The notes beneath the pieces were generated by a model, which was not told where the DNA came from, did no database searches, and saw only the letters and a list, made by a program, of their open reading frames with translations. From Russula earlei (lineage: Eukaryota; Basidiomycota; Agaricomycetes; Russulales; Russulaceae): 64,000 bases of DNA. The stretch is from contig JAGFNK010000203.1 in assembly GCA_025769875.1 (NCBI GenBank), positions 1-64,000 of the forward strand, written 5' to 3'. How positions within the stretch are numbered: the first letter of the stretch is position 1; each line of letters opens with the position of its first letter. The position numbers were made by a program, and so were the translations under genes. Of this stretch, positions 33,626-46,180 are shown piece by piece.

Positions 33626-34901
33626 CTATGCATGGACAGGAATAAAACTATGAACAGGTGCCGCTGGACCTGGACTCAAGCTGGAAACTTGTAGAATGGG
33701 CATCCACCCGCCTGCGGAGACCTGCACGGTGCCGACGAGGACGACGTCGTTACGGGTGATACCCCCCGGTCCAACCCTCCAATTCGGATTGTAGGTGTGG
33801 GCATTGGCCGCGTGCTGCATGGGGTATTCGCGTACGTCAGCCCTCATCTCATCGGACGTCCCATCCATAGAGTCAGCAAAACAATAGCCGCACCGTGAGA
33901 AACCTGTCAACGACGCTGGCAACGAGTTTTGCGAACCTTTCCAACGTGATCATATTGCGATCCCGCGTCTGGTCCCTGATCTGTATCTGGCGCTCCCACG
34001 ACTCGTACCCCGGCCACTGGAATGCAACCATGTTTTAGCATGAAATTCTGCTGTGAAGGAAGGAGAGGGGGGAGCCGAGGCAGGAAGGGGGGAGTGGGGA
34101 GGGGGAAGGGGGAAGTGAGGAGAGAGAGAAGGAGAACTCTCACCGCGATGCGGATCTGCGTGGAGTGACCATTTCCCACAGGAGCAGCTCTCTCCGCGCA
34201 GGACAACGCTGCCGTGTCTCCGATGACCGCGCGGGTCAACGGTAGGCCGATGGCGCCGTTATGCTGGACGAAAAACACGGGCATGCGCAAGACGGCCTGC
34301 TCGACGTACCGACGCCAGTCCGACTGGTTCGGCGGCGTCCACATCTTCTGAGGGACGACGAGGCACGCGGGCGAGGGGATGAAGTCCAAGATCCAGAGGG
34401 GGTGATTGAAATTGTCGTTGAGAAACGTGTCGATCTGAGAGTCGGGCACGGACGGGGTCTCTACCATCAGCGCGTTCTGCCACCTGGGCACGCCCGCGAC
34501 GAGGTAGACCTGGTTCGCGTGTATGTTTAGGAGGGCTTCGATGAAAAAACAAGCATCTAGCTGGCCGAACATCCCCACGAGGAAGCCATTGCTACGGACA
34601 AAAGGTATGTACGAGGGCCCTCGATGGGGTGACGCTGGAAATCCGGGGGGGTATGACATGAATCAGGATATTGACTATCTGGCGGAACTCTGCGTCCGTC
34701 GGGGAGATGGGAAGGGGGGAGAGAGACGTATGCCTGCGTGGGGTGAGTGAGAGGCTTGGAGGCAGGGGGAATTTCACCTCTTGTACTGTGTCCGGTGGTG
34801 TGTTTTCCACGCGACTGACTAGGGCCCTCATCCCGATAGTACGTGTACTTGTGCAACGCAACCAAAGCGGGGGTCCCCTCCGGTTGGCCAACTACGATCA
34901 T
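33626..34901 (-). CDS. Conserved protein of unknown function, seen in mushroom-forming fungi
   Basis: I recall similar uncharacterized agaricomycete proteins but no function. Exon 1 starts MIVVGQPEGTPALVALHKY (34901). The main exon reads NGFLVGMFGQLDACFFIEAL, HANQVYLVAGVPRWQNALMV, PLWILDFIPSPACLVVPQ, DWRRYVEQAVLRMPVFFVQH, GAIGLPLTRAVIGD and GHSTQIRIA. After a purine/pyrimidine-rich intron (about 34060-34142) comes WPGYESWERQIQIRDQTRD and MITLERFAKLVASV. The last exon has WRVGPGGITRNDVVLVGTVQ and GGWMPILQV. No signal peptide, membrane span or known catalytic motif. The join before the last exon near 33810-33900 is not settled because no donor/acceptor pair keeps perfect phase. Confidence 0.75.
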
Positions 34902-35773
34902 CCTGCTATGCTAGACCCTCGACGCCATCCTATTTGCTTGTGGCACCGCAGTTGTGGCACATAAGTCAACTATGTCCCATCAACTTAGGCCGTTGTCCCG
35001 TTTGGTGTTTGGCGAGGCCACCCGTTTGGGAAAGACGCCAGGGGCTTGGATCCGGAATGACGAGTCAGAATCCCGCGGAACTCGGCATTCCTTTCTAACG
35101 GGAGGGGGAGGGAACGTGGGGAGGACGGAGGGTCAAACCCTACTGCCGCAACAGCATGTTCTGATGTTCGGTGATGCAGAGGCTTGCATCCTCTTCGGGG
35201 GGGGAGTCAGGGCAAAGTACCCAAAAAGGGGAAGCGGTGAATGTCAAGAGTGTTTCATGCAAACCTGTGGTCCATGGGCGCTCTATTGTTGCGATGCCTC
35301 AAGCGCACAGACTCCCGATATTACGGATAAGGAAATATGAACAGTCACAGAGATCCTGCGAGCCAGAAATACCTCAAGATTACTCCCTTCGTGGCAGGGC
35401 TTCGGTATGTAACACCTTTAATCAATGGCCAACGACGAAAAGAGAAACAACAACACCGCCGTACTGTGACCCCGACATACTCTTCTTGCTTCCGAAGTAG
35501 TCACCAGCAGCACAGCGTCATCTTGGGTGACAAAAGGAGTTTGCAGTGCGAGGGCGTATTTTGATAGTCCTCCACGGAACATCGTCGGAAAACACACCGG
35601 AGTAACCGTCACCAACGCAACGGACGTTCGCTATATCTTACGCAGGAAAAGTGACCTTCCATCAGCAAGATTCGGAGTTTTCACTGTTCTAGTTGCCGAA
35701 ATATGAAGCGGATACGGATATCATCAATGTAACTTACTTCTACTGTTTAGCGCAGAGTCACCGACAAACAAAT
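34902..35773. other. Intergenic, no supported gene
   Basis: A long plus frame at 34954-35340 has no resemblance to known families and atypical composition. There are G-rich patches at about 35100-35120 and 35199-35206. Confidence 0.5.
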
Positions 35774-38700
35774 TTAGATGCTGATCTGCGAGCTGTCCAG
35801 GCCGAGCGCGTGTAAGAAAAGGTTCACGTTCCCAAGCTTAGCACGCCGTTCGTCCTCATCAGCGACCCAACCCTTGTTCGCACTTGCAACATTCTCGAGT
35901 ACCTTCTCCCGTAGTGCAGTGACAAGCGCCTGTTGTTGCTCATTCGTTGCGTGCAGTGCAAGAGCCGCAAGAAATTGCCACACGGGCTGATCGAGGGTTT
36001 CGGTGTGACGAATCGGAGTAGCGGAGTTCGGCGGAAGGGAGGCGAGCGCTGCAGCCCTACGTGTTGAGGGGAAAAGGTACAACAAGCTTGGATGTAACAG
36101 TTGAAACAGATGGTCGAACATGAATTCCCTATGAACTCTGTCATTGGGATGCCGCTTTTCCGCCGAATCACCCATACATACCATTGCTCCGTTTCTTCTT
36201 GTGTGGGAAGTTCCGAAAGATCTGTGGCAGTTGATATGCTTTGCTTGATGAGCTCGACGCGACTGAGAAACAATGTCAAAATGGCCAGGCCAGGCTACGG
36301 GGAAGGACATCAGTCCGAAGGAATTGATAGAGCGTGTGTAACAACCAACCCTTGTCTGGGTTATGGAAACGATATCGCTTCTCTCCAACAAGAGGCCCAA
36401 CAGTCCGCTAACTAGGCGTAATCCTGCTTTGGCGACGACAGGTAAAATGCTCTGGACAACGCTCCCAAGAAACGCTTGTGTTTGTCTTTCCAAATCTTGC
36501 TGGCGCGTGCTTTCCTCAGGGAGATCAAGGATACCCGCATGGAAAACGATATCCATTTGGGAGAAGCAAGCCACCAACAGCGTGAGCACAGTGAGCATTT
36601 GTTGCGAGGAGAGATGTCGCGAGATCCTTGGCAACAGCTTTTTACCTTTGGAAGGAGTGATCAGGGAGATAAATGGATGGGGGTTGCTGAAAGATGTCGA
36701 TATCCACGTCAGTGAGGAGCGCAGGACGGGTAACAAGAACCTGCCTTGTCTCCAAAGGGACCATAACCCTGAGGCCGTCCCATATCTGCTGGACGAGTCC
36801 AGAGTACCGTGCGTTCCTTGAAGTGGGTTAGGGGCATTCTGGGACATCGCAGAATGGCAATTCCTTGACACGCACCACATGTCTACCATCTCGGGATCTT
36901 CGATGTCGAGGGTTGCCTGCTCGCGTCTTAGTTGCTCGATATCCAATACCAAGTCATACAGATGTTCGAGGATCTTGAGCGCCTCTTTCGTTGTCAAAGG
37001 ATCTTGACGAGCTGTGTCACCCGACTATGAACTGATAAGCACCGAGCAATGCACCACGAAGCACAGAGCTCTCACATCGGCGGTAAAACCGAGGGCTTGA
37101 GCACCGATCTTTGCTGCTTCCCTTGCAGCCCCTTCACCATGCCTCCGGATAGCATCTTCCTTGGATATATGTGCATGCGAGGAGCTATTGGAAGGATCAA
37201 CTTGTAATAGCTGTCGCGGTGCTGCCTTGTAACTCCGCCCAGAAGTCTTGCCGAGCGCGCCCTGCAGGCTATTCTGAGTTGCTGGTGCATTTGAGATCAT
37301 TAACGTGACAGGTTTCCAGAAGTCGAATTAAGAACAAGCTCACGCTTATCTTGCTCTCTTTGACGCGCATTACTAACAATGCGTTCTACCTGCTGTTCCA
37401 TTTTCTGCATAGCACTTGGCCGTCGCCCAGCCCCCTTTTGGCCCATGCCTAAGCCGACGCCTCCAGAGGAGCCAAACTTCAGGACACGATCATCCGATGG
37501 CTGGAGTCCTAGACGCGAGCGCACAATAGCGCCATATACCTGTGCATAAAAGTCGTCCGCATATGGGTCCTGCGTGACGAGCTGAGAGACTTGTATCCGC
37601 GTGATAAAATCCTTGTCGGACTGCGTCATGAGGTCGTTGTATCGAGACTAGAGAAAATTTAGCATAATGACAAGACGATGACAACATGCAAGACGTGCCA
37701 TATGCGCGATTTTGGCGGCCTTGAGTCTCCTCTTCTCTTCCATGCGTTCAGTCTCCATGATCCTGCGCATCGCCTCAGCTTGGAGGGCGTCTTGATCCAC
37801 CTGCGAGGAGGCCTGCATGAATTCCACCTGGGCCATCTCAGACAGGAGACGCTGCTGCAATTGGATATTCTGAGGCACGTACTGGCCCTTCTGGTGGTAT
37901 TGAGGCTGCAGATGGGGGTCGACGAAGGAAGGCGACTGCTGTCTACGCTGGACGAGCTGTTGCTGGGATAGCACGCTGGGAAGAGAATGATCTGATGGTT
38001 GGCGTTGATGCAGGTACTGATTCTGCATGATCTGGTGCTGGCGGCTGTCAGAACGTTGGGAACGGAGCTGCCTTTCCATCTGGTCAAAACGCAGCTGCTG
38101 TTCTTGCAACTGAAGCTCTTGCAACTGGAGTTCTTGCAACTGGAGCTCTTGCAACTGAAGTTCTTGCAACTGCCGTTCTCGTATCTGCTCCTGAAGCTGT
38201 ACCTCCTGCAAGCGACGTTCTCGCTCTTGTTCCAGAACCTGCTGTTGACGGACCTGCAGCTGCAGCTGCTCCTGCAGTTGTTGTTCTCGGAGCTGCTGCT
38301 GCTGCAGGAGCTGTTGCTGTTGCAGTTGCTGGTGGAATCTAGGCGACTGGGCTTGAGGATGCATTCTTGGAGGGGCCGAACGCTGCTGCTGATAGAAGTG
38401 GGTTTGTTGGGCGTGCTGCTGTTCCTGCATCAGCTGCTGTCGCTGGGTGATGGCGGCATTCTGCATGCGCTGCGCAACTGCAGCCACCTTCATTTCCGCC
38501 TCAATGTCCTGTAGCGTTCGAGCCCCAGCCTTTGGAGTTAGCTGAGCTGCGGAGGCGCCCGGTGAATGCGATTGAACAAGGTTCGGCGACGAGATCGAAC
38601 TTCCATTCGCGTGGTTTGAGAGACGAACGGGGCCGTTGTAAACGTGATCAGCATGGGGGCGAGAAGTACCACCCGATCGAGGGAGGACCGAGAAGGGCGA

Positions 38701-39188
38701 CTTTTCATCCCAAAGTGATTGGGTTTGACGAGCTGCGGGGTAGAGGTGAGGTGGTTGAGAGGGGAACGGGATTCAATGCTGTGACGACCGTACACAAAGA
38801 ATGGGCTTGAGCTTCGTAGGTATGTGAAGTGTCTCTGGGTGGATCTGACGGGGAAGGTGTTGACTTGATGGCGGCGGAGTGGATCGAAGGAAGTCGAGAA
38901 TGTACATCGAGTGGAAGAGAGTGCTGTGTAAAATCAAAGTCCTTGCCTGCTCATGGTAAGCCACATAGATACTGACATTTGAAGCCGAAACTTGCCAACT
39001 TCCTCAGTGCCGCCAAACGTCTCGTCATTTAGTTCATCGCCACCTTCGAGGAGAGCATCGCCCAGCCCGTCATAACTGTCTTCACCCCAGGTGTAGACGG
39101 CGAGATCTTCCTGCTCTCCCTTTCCCTCGAGAAACTTTTGTATATCCTGTTGCAGTCGATTATTTTGTTGGAAACCGAAGAAAGACAT
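35774..39188 (-). CDS. PAT1: Pat1 mRNA decapping activator
   Basis: P-body scaffold that links Lsm1-7, Dhh1 and the decapping enzyme. The start is MSFFGFQQNNRLQQDIQKFL at 39188; the Met at 39284 lies in a leader without family sequence. An acidic N-terminal region (EDLAVYTWGEDSYDGLGDAL) matches Pat1, which binds Dhh1 there. The middle is a very Gln-rich region with six-residue QLQELQ-type repeats (about 38090-38330). The conserved core follows: MTQSDKDFITRIQVSQLVTQ, DPYADDFYAQVYGAIVR. The C-terminal helical repeat domain runs from LEHLYDLVLDIEQLR through FLSRVELIKQS and HLFQLLHPSLLYLFPSTR to a stop at 35774. Introns of about 50 nt, for example at 36137-36186, restore the frame. Confidence 0.9.
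38090..38330 (-). repeat. Short tandem repeat encoding Gln-Leu-Gln-Glu-Leu units in PAT1
   Basis: The 18-base unit ctcttgcaactgaagtt (with c/g variants) is repeated about five times at 38100-38170, followed by looser CTG/TTG repeats. In frame it codes QELQLQ hexads likely to form a long helix or coiled coil. The uninterrupted frame shows selection to keep it open. Confidence 0.85.
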
Positions 39189-39322
39189 AAGAGATGGGGA
39201 GAGGTCATGTCCTGTCCTTTTCCTACGCACGCGACGGAGGGCAAATCTCCCCGCACAAACAAGGCCACACAGCTCCAATCTCAAATATCACTGAATATTC
39301 ATTGTTCTGTCTATACCTCCCA

Positions 39323-42300
39323 TCACAACTCGCTAATATCCTCTAGAATGTCCAATATGGTGCTTGCGCTCCACGCTTGAGTAGCGCACGAGTCATTACA
39401 GAACGCCCCGTCCTTGTTCGTCAACTCGGGCAGTCCGGCCCAAGGGTCATCACGGATATACTCCCGAGGAGCACTAAGGACTCCGTAGATGTGGTGTAAT
39501 GTGGCAGATGGATCCTGATGAACAACTCTCAGAAGCAAGTACGAGGCTTGAGAAACTGCTACTGACCTCTTGGCCTTCTCCGTACTTCATGTCGAAATAC
39601 AAATAGGCTCGTAGGAAATAGCCCAGTGGCCATCCCCATTCTGGACCCTGAAACGAGGTCAGTGCAGGTAATGAACCACACTCACGAGGAAATACTGACC
39701 TGGTGATAGTTCCTGCCTTTCGCGACGGCAGGATCACTCGAATCATTGGAATTGTCGTAGTAGGGTCGATACTGTAAATCATTCGGATCGAGAGTCTTCA
39801 TCCCCAATGGGCCCCTGAGAACCTCGTCTGCGAGCTTTAACGCACTAAGCGCATGTTCCGGATCAAAAAGCTCAGGCGCAACTGTCATCGCAATTGGGAA
39901 GTTTGATCTGAACTGATAATCAGACCATTCCCGACCAGACCCCGATCCGAATACATCCTTATAAATACCACGGCGGTTGACAAGAGCTGGGTTTATTTCG
40001 TATTCTTTGTCCTGAGAGGGATCTAGAAACCCAATGAGCAGATATACATGAGTAGGTATCGACTTACCCAGCGGTACATAGTACAACTTTTCAAACGATG
40101 ACTGAATCAGGTCATCCCATTCTCGATACGTAACCAAGCGTTGTTTTCCGTCAACTGCGAGATCAATTCGCCATGAGAGAGAGTATCCGCAAGTATCCAA
40201 AATGTTCAGACTCACCCCTTGCTTCAACTCCTTCGAACGGAAACCTACCACGGCTTGATAATTCATCTAGCCACCTCAGCGTACTCTTCAGGAGACCCGT
40301 AATCTCGATCGGTGCACCATCCCGTGGAGTCCCCGGAACACCTTTCGTCCCTGCCTTCAAAGACTCGCCCATCTTGTCCATCCACGTTCCGCAGTTCCAC
40401 TCGTTTCCGCCAAGAATCAAGCCAGTCTTCCAATCAACATGGATTTCTATGTTGAATCCCTCGTCACGCATCTGCATATCAAGATTTGGACCCGCATTGT
40501 ATTCGCGGAAAGAGATGCCATTTGCGTGCCGCTGTAGCACTTCTTGAATGATTTCTGCAATACTGCTGGTCTCGGAGTAAGCGCGCGGGTCATTCCAGTG
40601 CACCCAAGTGTCGTCCTTCGGGAAGCGACGCTTTACGGGTTCATTGAGAAGAGCAGGGCCATCGGGTGCCTTGTTAACATAATCCTGTATGTTTTGAAGC
40701 ATCCACCAAGGTGAATCACGTGAGTTGTACCTAATGAGGACAAATGAAGCGACGGATTCTATCACAATCTATGAACCACGGACCTCGGATTACGAACAGA
40801 GTCCAACAAATTTGGTATCAGGCCATGCTTTAATGTTGATGCAAATGCTAGGATATGTCTCTTGGCCGACTCGAAATGACCAGTTGCCAGGAAGAGACCG
40901 CGAAGCGAGATGAATACATCCCGGCCCCAACATCTTGCCCAGCCAGCGGCAAAGTGCGGGAGTCCTGCCGCTAGTGAAGGAACACTCCTGGTGGGGTCTA
41001 GGGAAGCTGATTGCACGAGTCCATGCATCTGTAGCGAGACCATCGCGAGGTCTTGGGTGAATGAGTGACCAGACGCGACGAAGTCAGAAGATTGCTCGAT
41101 CACCACGCGACGAGCTGCCTTGTACGCCTCTGAGATCACGATAGCGAAGTATTTCGGCCGAAGGTAAGGTGGTACAGTCTCCTTCACGCGGTCAAACCGC
41201 TCCTTGAACCAAGCTGCAGGTCTTTGTAAGTTGGGCAGCGCGATTGCTTGTTTGAAAAGTCGATTTGATACATAGTCCAGCGCCCAGCTCCCCTCTCGCA
41301 GGTGGCCACAGAGGGGATGTCCAAGATCGTTGTGTTGTATGACGTGTTTCAGGGGATGCATCCAACCCTCCAAGCCGCAATATTTGAGTTTCCCGAAGCC
41401 AGGGATGTCGTAGGCCCCTATCTTACCGCCCGAGGCATCCATTTCCTCTCCCTCAGCCCGGAATAAGACGATGTTCAAATCGATGGTGTCCAGATCTTGA
41501 AAGGCGTCATCTGCTCCAGAACCGCAAAACTGGTCCAGGGCGGGATCAAGACCTTCGCGTTGTGTTTCGAAAACCATGATGCTGCCAGGTGGAAAGTAAT
41601 CGGGCACTACGATATCGGAATATGGACCTTGGGCGTCGCTTCCCCAAGACGGTAATACGGATGGAAGTTGCACCAGCTTTGATGGGATGCCCGTAATCCT
41701 CTGCGGAATAGAAGTACCTTCTTCGGTGAATTCGATGCTTGCTCCTAAAATGAACTTAGCGCTCGATCCACGGAGGCGAATAGGTTCAACTATCCAGTCA
41801 CTTTAAACATTTCTGACACCGTACGCGAGAGAGACGTACTCAGGCCGCGATCTTTCGAGCCCCGGGAAGGGGGATATGCTGTGTGCGCAACTAGTAGATA
41901 GCCCCGTTGTGTACTGGGCTGCACCCGGTGCATAACAAGATACTGCAACGAGAAGTCAGAGATGTATGCGTGACAGGATGACCAGATTGACCCACGTCGT
42001 TCTCTTGGTGGATATGACCCTCCTCGAAACCGCCGAGAATCATCTCCCGATGCAGGTTATTTAACCACCTCTTTGCGACCGCAATTCCGCTGCGCCCGAA
42101 GCGTTTTCCCTCTACATCCCCTAGCCCGACAAGGTCGTATAATCTCTTCTCTGTGACGAGCTCTAGTAGTCGTGGATACACCTCGTCGAAGCCCTTTACA
42201 CTCCCCGTGGCGCACCAGGAGAACGCGACAATAGCAGCTGTCGATAGAGTATCTTCTGCGGACCGCTTGCTGGAGGTTGACTCATTATCGTGTGTCTGAT

Positions 42301-44740
42301 CGTATAATAGCGCGTGCGGTAGCGAGCCAAAAATGGGAGAGATGATGCATGGTCGAATGGGACCACGTCCTGACGTAGTTGGAGAAGCTACATATGAGGA
42401 TGAAGTGAGGCAGGCACCATCCATCGAGCCAAAGGGCTTTCCGAGGCCATATCGCCAAGTGATGCGAGAGAATTCCTTAGGGTCCCATGCATTCCCGGCT
42501 TCACGGACGAGGCTGTTAATGCCGAGCCTGCTCACGAATATTGTGTCCGTATCCTCACTCCCAGTAAATAGTTCAGCAACGACATAGAGGTCGGGGTTGA
42601 CTGTACGCGCGCGGTCAAGGAGTGTTGTACCCACGTGTAGCGGCGTCGAGTGGCAGTTATCGAGTCGGAAGCCTGTGAATGAACGGGCCAGCGTCATCAC
42701 GTATTTGGTCATGTGTTCCCAAAGAAATGGTGAGTCCTCGGGCGAGTTGCCGTAGTTAAGTTTGACACAATCGCTCCAAGCGATGACAGTACGCCGGAAA
42801 TAAGCTTTGGAAGGAAGCAGGGCGAAGTTGGCAAGGGGATCAGCATTCCACAGCCATCCGTTTACCGCAAGGGAGTACTTGAGGGGTTCCCTCTCGAAAC
42901 TGGGAAGACGGACAAAGTAGGGCTCCATGATCGGAGACCTGTGACTGGCTCAGTCTCGTCTCAAAAGACTGACGAGATCACTGACTTCCACGAGATTTCA
43001 CCTAGCTTTGGGCCATGACCGTCCAGACGAGTATACTTCAAGCGGTTCTTGATATTCTCCAATGCGGTGCTGAAATCGTCCTCCCATTCCTCGTAAAGCG
43101 GTAGGTTCAACCCACCCACAATCTCACCCCACGTACTAACGAAATCCACGTCTCCATCACGAGCGGCAAGGACGAAACCAGCTGCGACGGAACCATCGAC
43201 ACTCACGCCATACCGGTTTGCATACTTCGACAACCCCTGTAGTAATTCCCCACCACGATATTCCCGTAAAATTTTTGCAAGTTCGATGGCAGTCTTGCCT
43301 TGAACGTCAGGACCATCCCACACCTTGATGTCTCCAGCAGTGAGGGCGTCTTGGATCGTTTTTTTCTCCTTCGTAACGTCGAGAACGTAATACTGCCAGA
43401 ATTTGAATTGTTGGCAGTACTCGTAGAAGGCATCCATAATAAGTTCGATATCCTCCATTGACTTGACGTCGGTAGGCAAACCGTAGCCCTCGAGTGAACC
43501 AGAGAACTCAATGATTGCATCGTCGAGCTCGAAAGCAGGGATAAGGTGCGGGAAGTTGAGCGGGCTATAACCTATGAGACGCGTATGTCAAAACCCATGA
43601 AGGGGGATATGGCGTAAGTGGTACGCCTACCAGCCTCTGGATGCTCCTCGAGCCAAGGACTATTGTTCGCCGTGTGATTGAGAACCACATCAGTCAAGTG
43701 AAGCAGACCATATTGTTCACGGGCCAAAGCGAGAACCTCCTCCATTTTCGCAATTCCGCCGTCTTCCTCGACAACTTGGGGCTCGTCAAACATGCTAGGT
43801 TCGTAGCGAAGCTGGTCCTTAATCGAGTAGGGTGAGTCACTTTCGCCCCGTTCCTGGAGCGGGGTCCAGTGTAACATGTTGTATCCCCGATCTCTAGCCT
43901 CCGCAAAAAAGTCAGGCCACTTGGAGACGGGACCCATCCATTTCGAAACGGTGCTGAGAAGAGACACTGCGGAGAGGGGAAGATTGATCACTTCATCTTT
44001 TATAACTGCACCACCGTCTGCGGGAAGTAGAAGTTTCGAGTCCTTGTCTAGGATGGGAGTGCGCGCCTTGGTTCGAAGAAGTGGATCGATGTTAAAATAG
44101 CCTTGTCTACCGGCTGATGCGAGTGGCCAGGAGTTTCATCGCCATACTCGACCCAATAAGCAAATGCGCCAGCATGGGATATAGGAAGATCAATTTGGAT
44201 GGGTCTGGAAACGTTCGTGGGAAGTCTGTGGACACGTTTGTTATTTGACAGCGAGTAAGGAAGATAGGATGGTATCCACTTGCTTGCGCTCTACGAACTC
44301 GTTGCGATCAAATGCACCGCCGTCGAGAGGGAAGTTGGTTTTGAATACGCCATTTCTAGACGCTGGTGTGCCCGCTTGCAGCGAAACGCGGAGAATGTAC
44401 GGGATATCTGCGGGAGGAAGACGAATGTACTGAAGTTTGTCAACGTAGTGGCAGCATTGCCAGGGTTGACACGAAAACGAACCTCTCGACTCTTGCTTGG
44501 GCCACCATCAGGCTCCAGTGGCAGCTCGTACACACGAATGGGGGCTTCACCATGCCTTATCGCAGACTCAAAAAAGTCTATTCCCTCATCGGCGGGCGTC
44601 TTGGGAGTCTTGCCGATCGTGGGGGATGAGTCGGCAGAAGGACCCGAGGAGGTGTGATTGTCTCTCTGGATGATTATAGTAGGGTGGGGAAAGGCATTGA
44701 GCGGTTTAGAGTTGGCTGGTTTGATCTTGGGTGCAGCCAT
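39323..44740 (-). CDS. GDB1: Glycogen debranching enzyme
   Basis: Cytosolic bifunctional enzyme (4-alpha-glucanotransferase and amylo-1,6-glucosidase) of glycogen breakdown. The start is MAAPKIKPANSKPLNAFP at 44740. Many short introns divide it. GH13-like half: GYNMLHWTPLQERGESDSPY, LTDVVLNHTANNSPWL, the nucleophile region GFRLDNCHSTPLHV, the acid/base region LYVVAELFTGSEDTD and LLYDQTHDNES. Glucosidase half: AAGLPHFAAGWARCWGRDVF, ISLRGLFLATGHFESAKRHI, RYNSRDSPWWMLQNIQDYV and WNCGTWMDKMGES. The end is TQAWSASTILDILEDI. Both catalytic halves look complete, and no frame break was noticed. PAT1 lies 135 bases downstream on the same strand. Confidence 0.93.
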
Positions 44741-44879
44741 TCCAAGGCAAGGAGCGAGCGAGAATGGGGGAGGAGGTGCGTGCGCGTTGAGGTCTTTAAG
44801 AAAATGGAGGGCAACCTGACGTCATTGAATGCCTTGTAACTCAACGTCATGAGGTCTAGTCCCTGCGTTCGTTCACCCT

Positions 44880-46180
44880 GGTACCGATGCGGATATCGGG
44901 CTCACGCGCTGCATACTTAGCGATGGCCAACGACCTTCTCATGGGGCGTTCAAGTTTAGACCTGACTCCTGTGCTTGATGCCCATCATGGGTCGTATCCG
45001 AACGAGCATCGTGATCAACTCTCGGATCAGTGGTATACCGCAACATCAGGCTCCGGATCGTTTCATCTCACCCGTCGCCTGCAAGCCTGCTCGTCATGAA
45101 ACTCTAACGAATTGATGCGTTTGACCTACTCAAAGTGATCGGGAAAGATTTTTTGGGAACGATCATCCACGTTCGCAAGAAGGACACCCGGCGTATCTAC
45201 GCAGCTAATACAGCGAGTCGACCAGGTGAAGCAACTCATATCCACACCGAGAGGACCGTTTTGGCGCTGATCGATAACCCGTTTATCGTCCCACTCAAGT
45301 TCTCGTTCCAAAACTCGCACAAGTTGTACCTGGTCATTCAGTGTGTTACGTCGGGTAATCGAAATCATTACTTTCATCTCAGTAAACGGAGGGGAGCTAT
45401 TGTACCACCTACAACGCGAGGGCACATCTGATTAAAATCGAACCCGGTTCTGCGCCGCCGAACTGCTTTGCGCTTTGGAGCACTTGCATATATTTAATCG
45501 TGACCTGAAGCCAGAGAATATCACACTGGCCATATTGCCCTCTGCGATTTCGGACTCTGCAAGTTGAATATGTCGCAAACGGATAGGACAAACAGTGCCT
45601 CAGCCGGAGAATTCGAGGTTTGCTTATCTGACAACCGTGATGCAGCCTTCTGTGGGACACCTGAGTACATGACCTCTGAATTGCTTCCCTATACAATGAC
45701 CGTCGACTGGTGGACCCTTGGTGTGCTGATGTATCGGATGATGGTCAGTTACATTCCGTCCGCGCACGTTGATCCCTCATTGAACCAGCCTTCCATAGGT
45801 CTACGATGACAATGTGAACGTGATGTATCAGCGCATCCTGTCTGATCCACTACAGTTTCCCGCACACACGTCTGAGGAGGCGCGGAGCGCGCGTTGCTGC
45901 AGCGAGACCCGTCGCGGCGTCTTGTTGCCAATGGAGGGAAAGAAATTAAGCAATTTGCACGCCACATCGACTGGAGCAGGTGATAGCTGGCGAAGACTTA
46001 CGTTGATCCTACGTCATGCAGGCTGATGCAAAGAAGATCCAGCCGCCTTTCGAACCATCAGCTCTCGACGTGGCGGACTTTGATCAAGAATCCACGTTAG
46101 AAACTGCACAGGACTCAGTCGTACAGGGCCCACAATTCTCGGAGACCGTGGAGGATCAACCCCGCGGTTTTACCTAAAGT
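44880..46180 (+). pseudogene. Decayed Ypk1/SGK-type AGC protein kinase
   Basis: The order of motifs is that of a Ypk-type AGC kinase: IDAFDLLKVIG, VRKKDTRRIYA, ERTVLALIDNPFIVPLKFSF, AAELLCALEHLH, RDLKPEN, LCDFGLCKLNM, AFCGTPEYM, VDWWTLGVLMYRMM, NVNVMYQRILSDPLQFP, ARHIDW and KKIQPPFEPS. It is dead by several independent lesions. The Gly loop is altered to GKDFLG, and the ATP-binding lysine is lost (YAAN instead of YALK). A stop falls before NRTRFCAAEL near 45432, residues before RDLKPEN are deleted, and a frame change splits LKPENIT from the DFG block. An insertion follows DRTN. The C-terminal turn motif region (near 46130) ends RGFT. Introns can only partly be placed. Confidence 0.85.

Noticed and set aside
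37678..38514. Long plus-strand Leu-rich frames of up to 171 codons
   Set aside because: Shadow of the Gln-rich PAT1 repeat (CAG/CTG read on the other strand).
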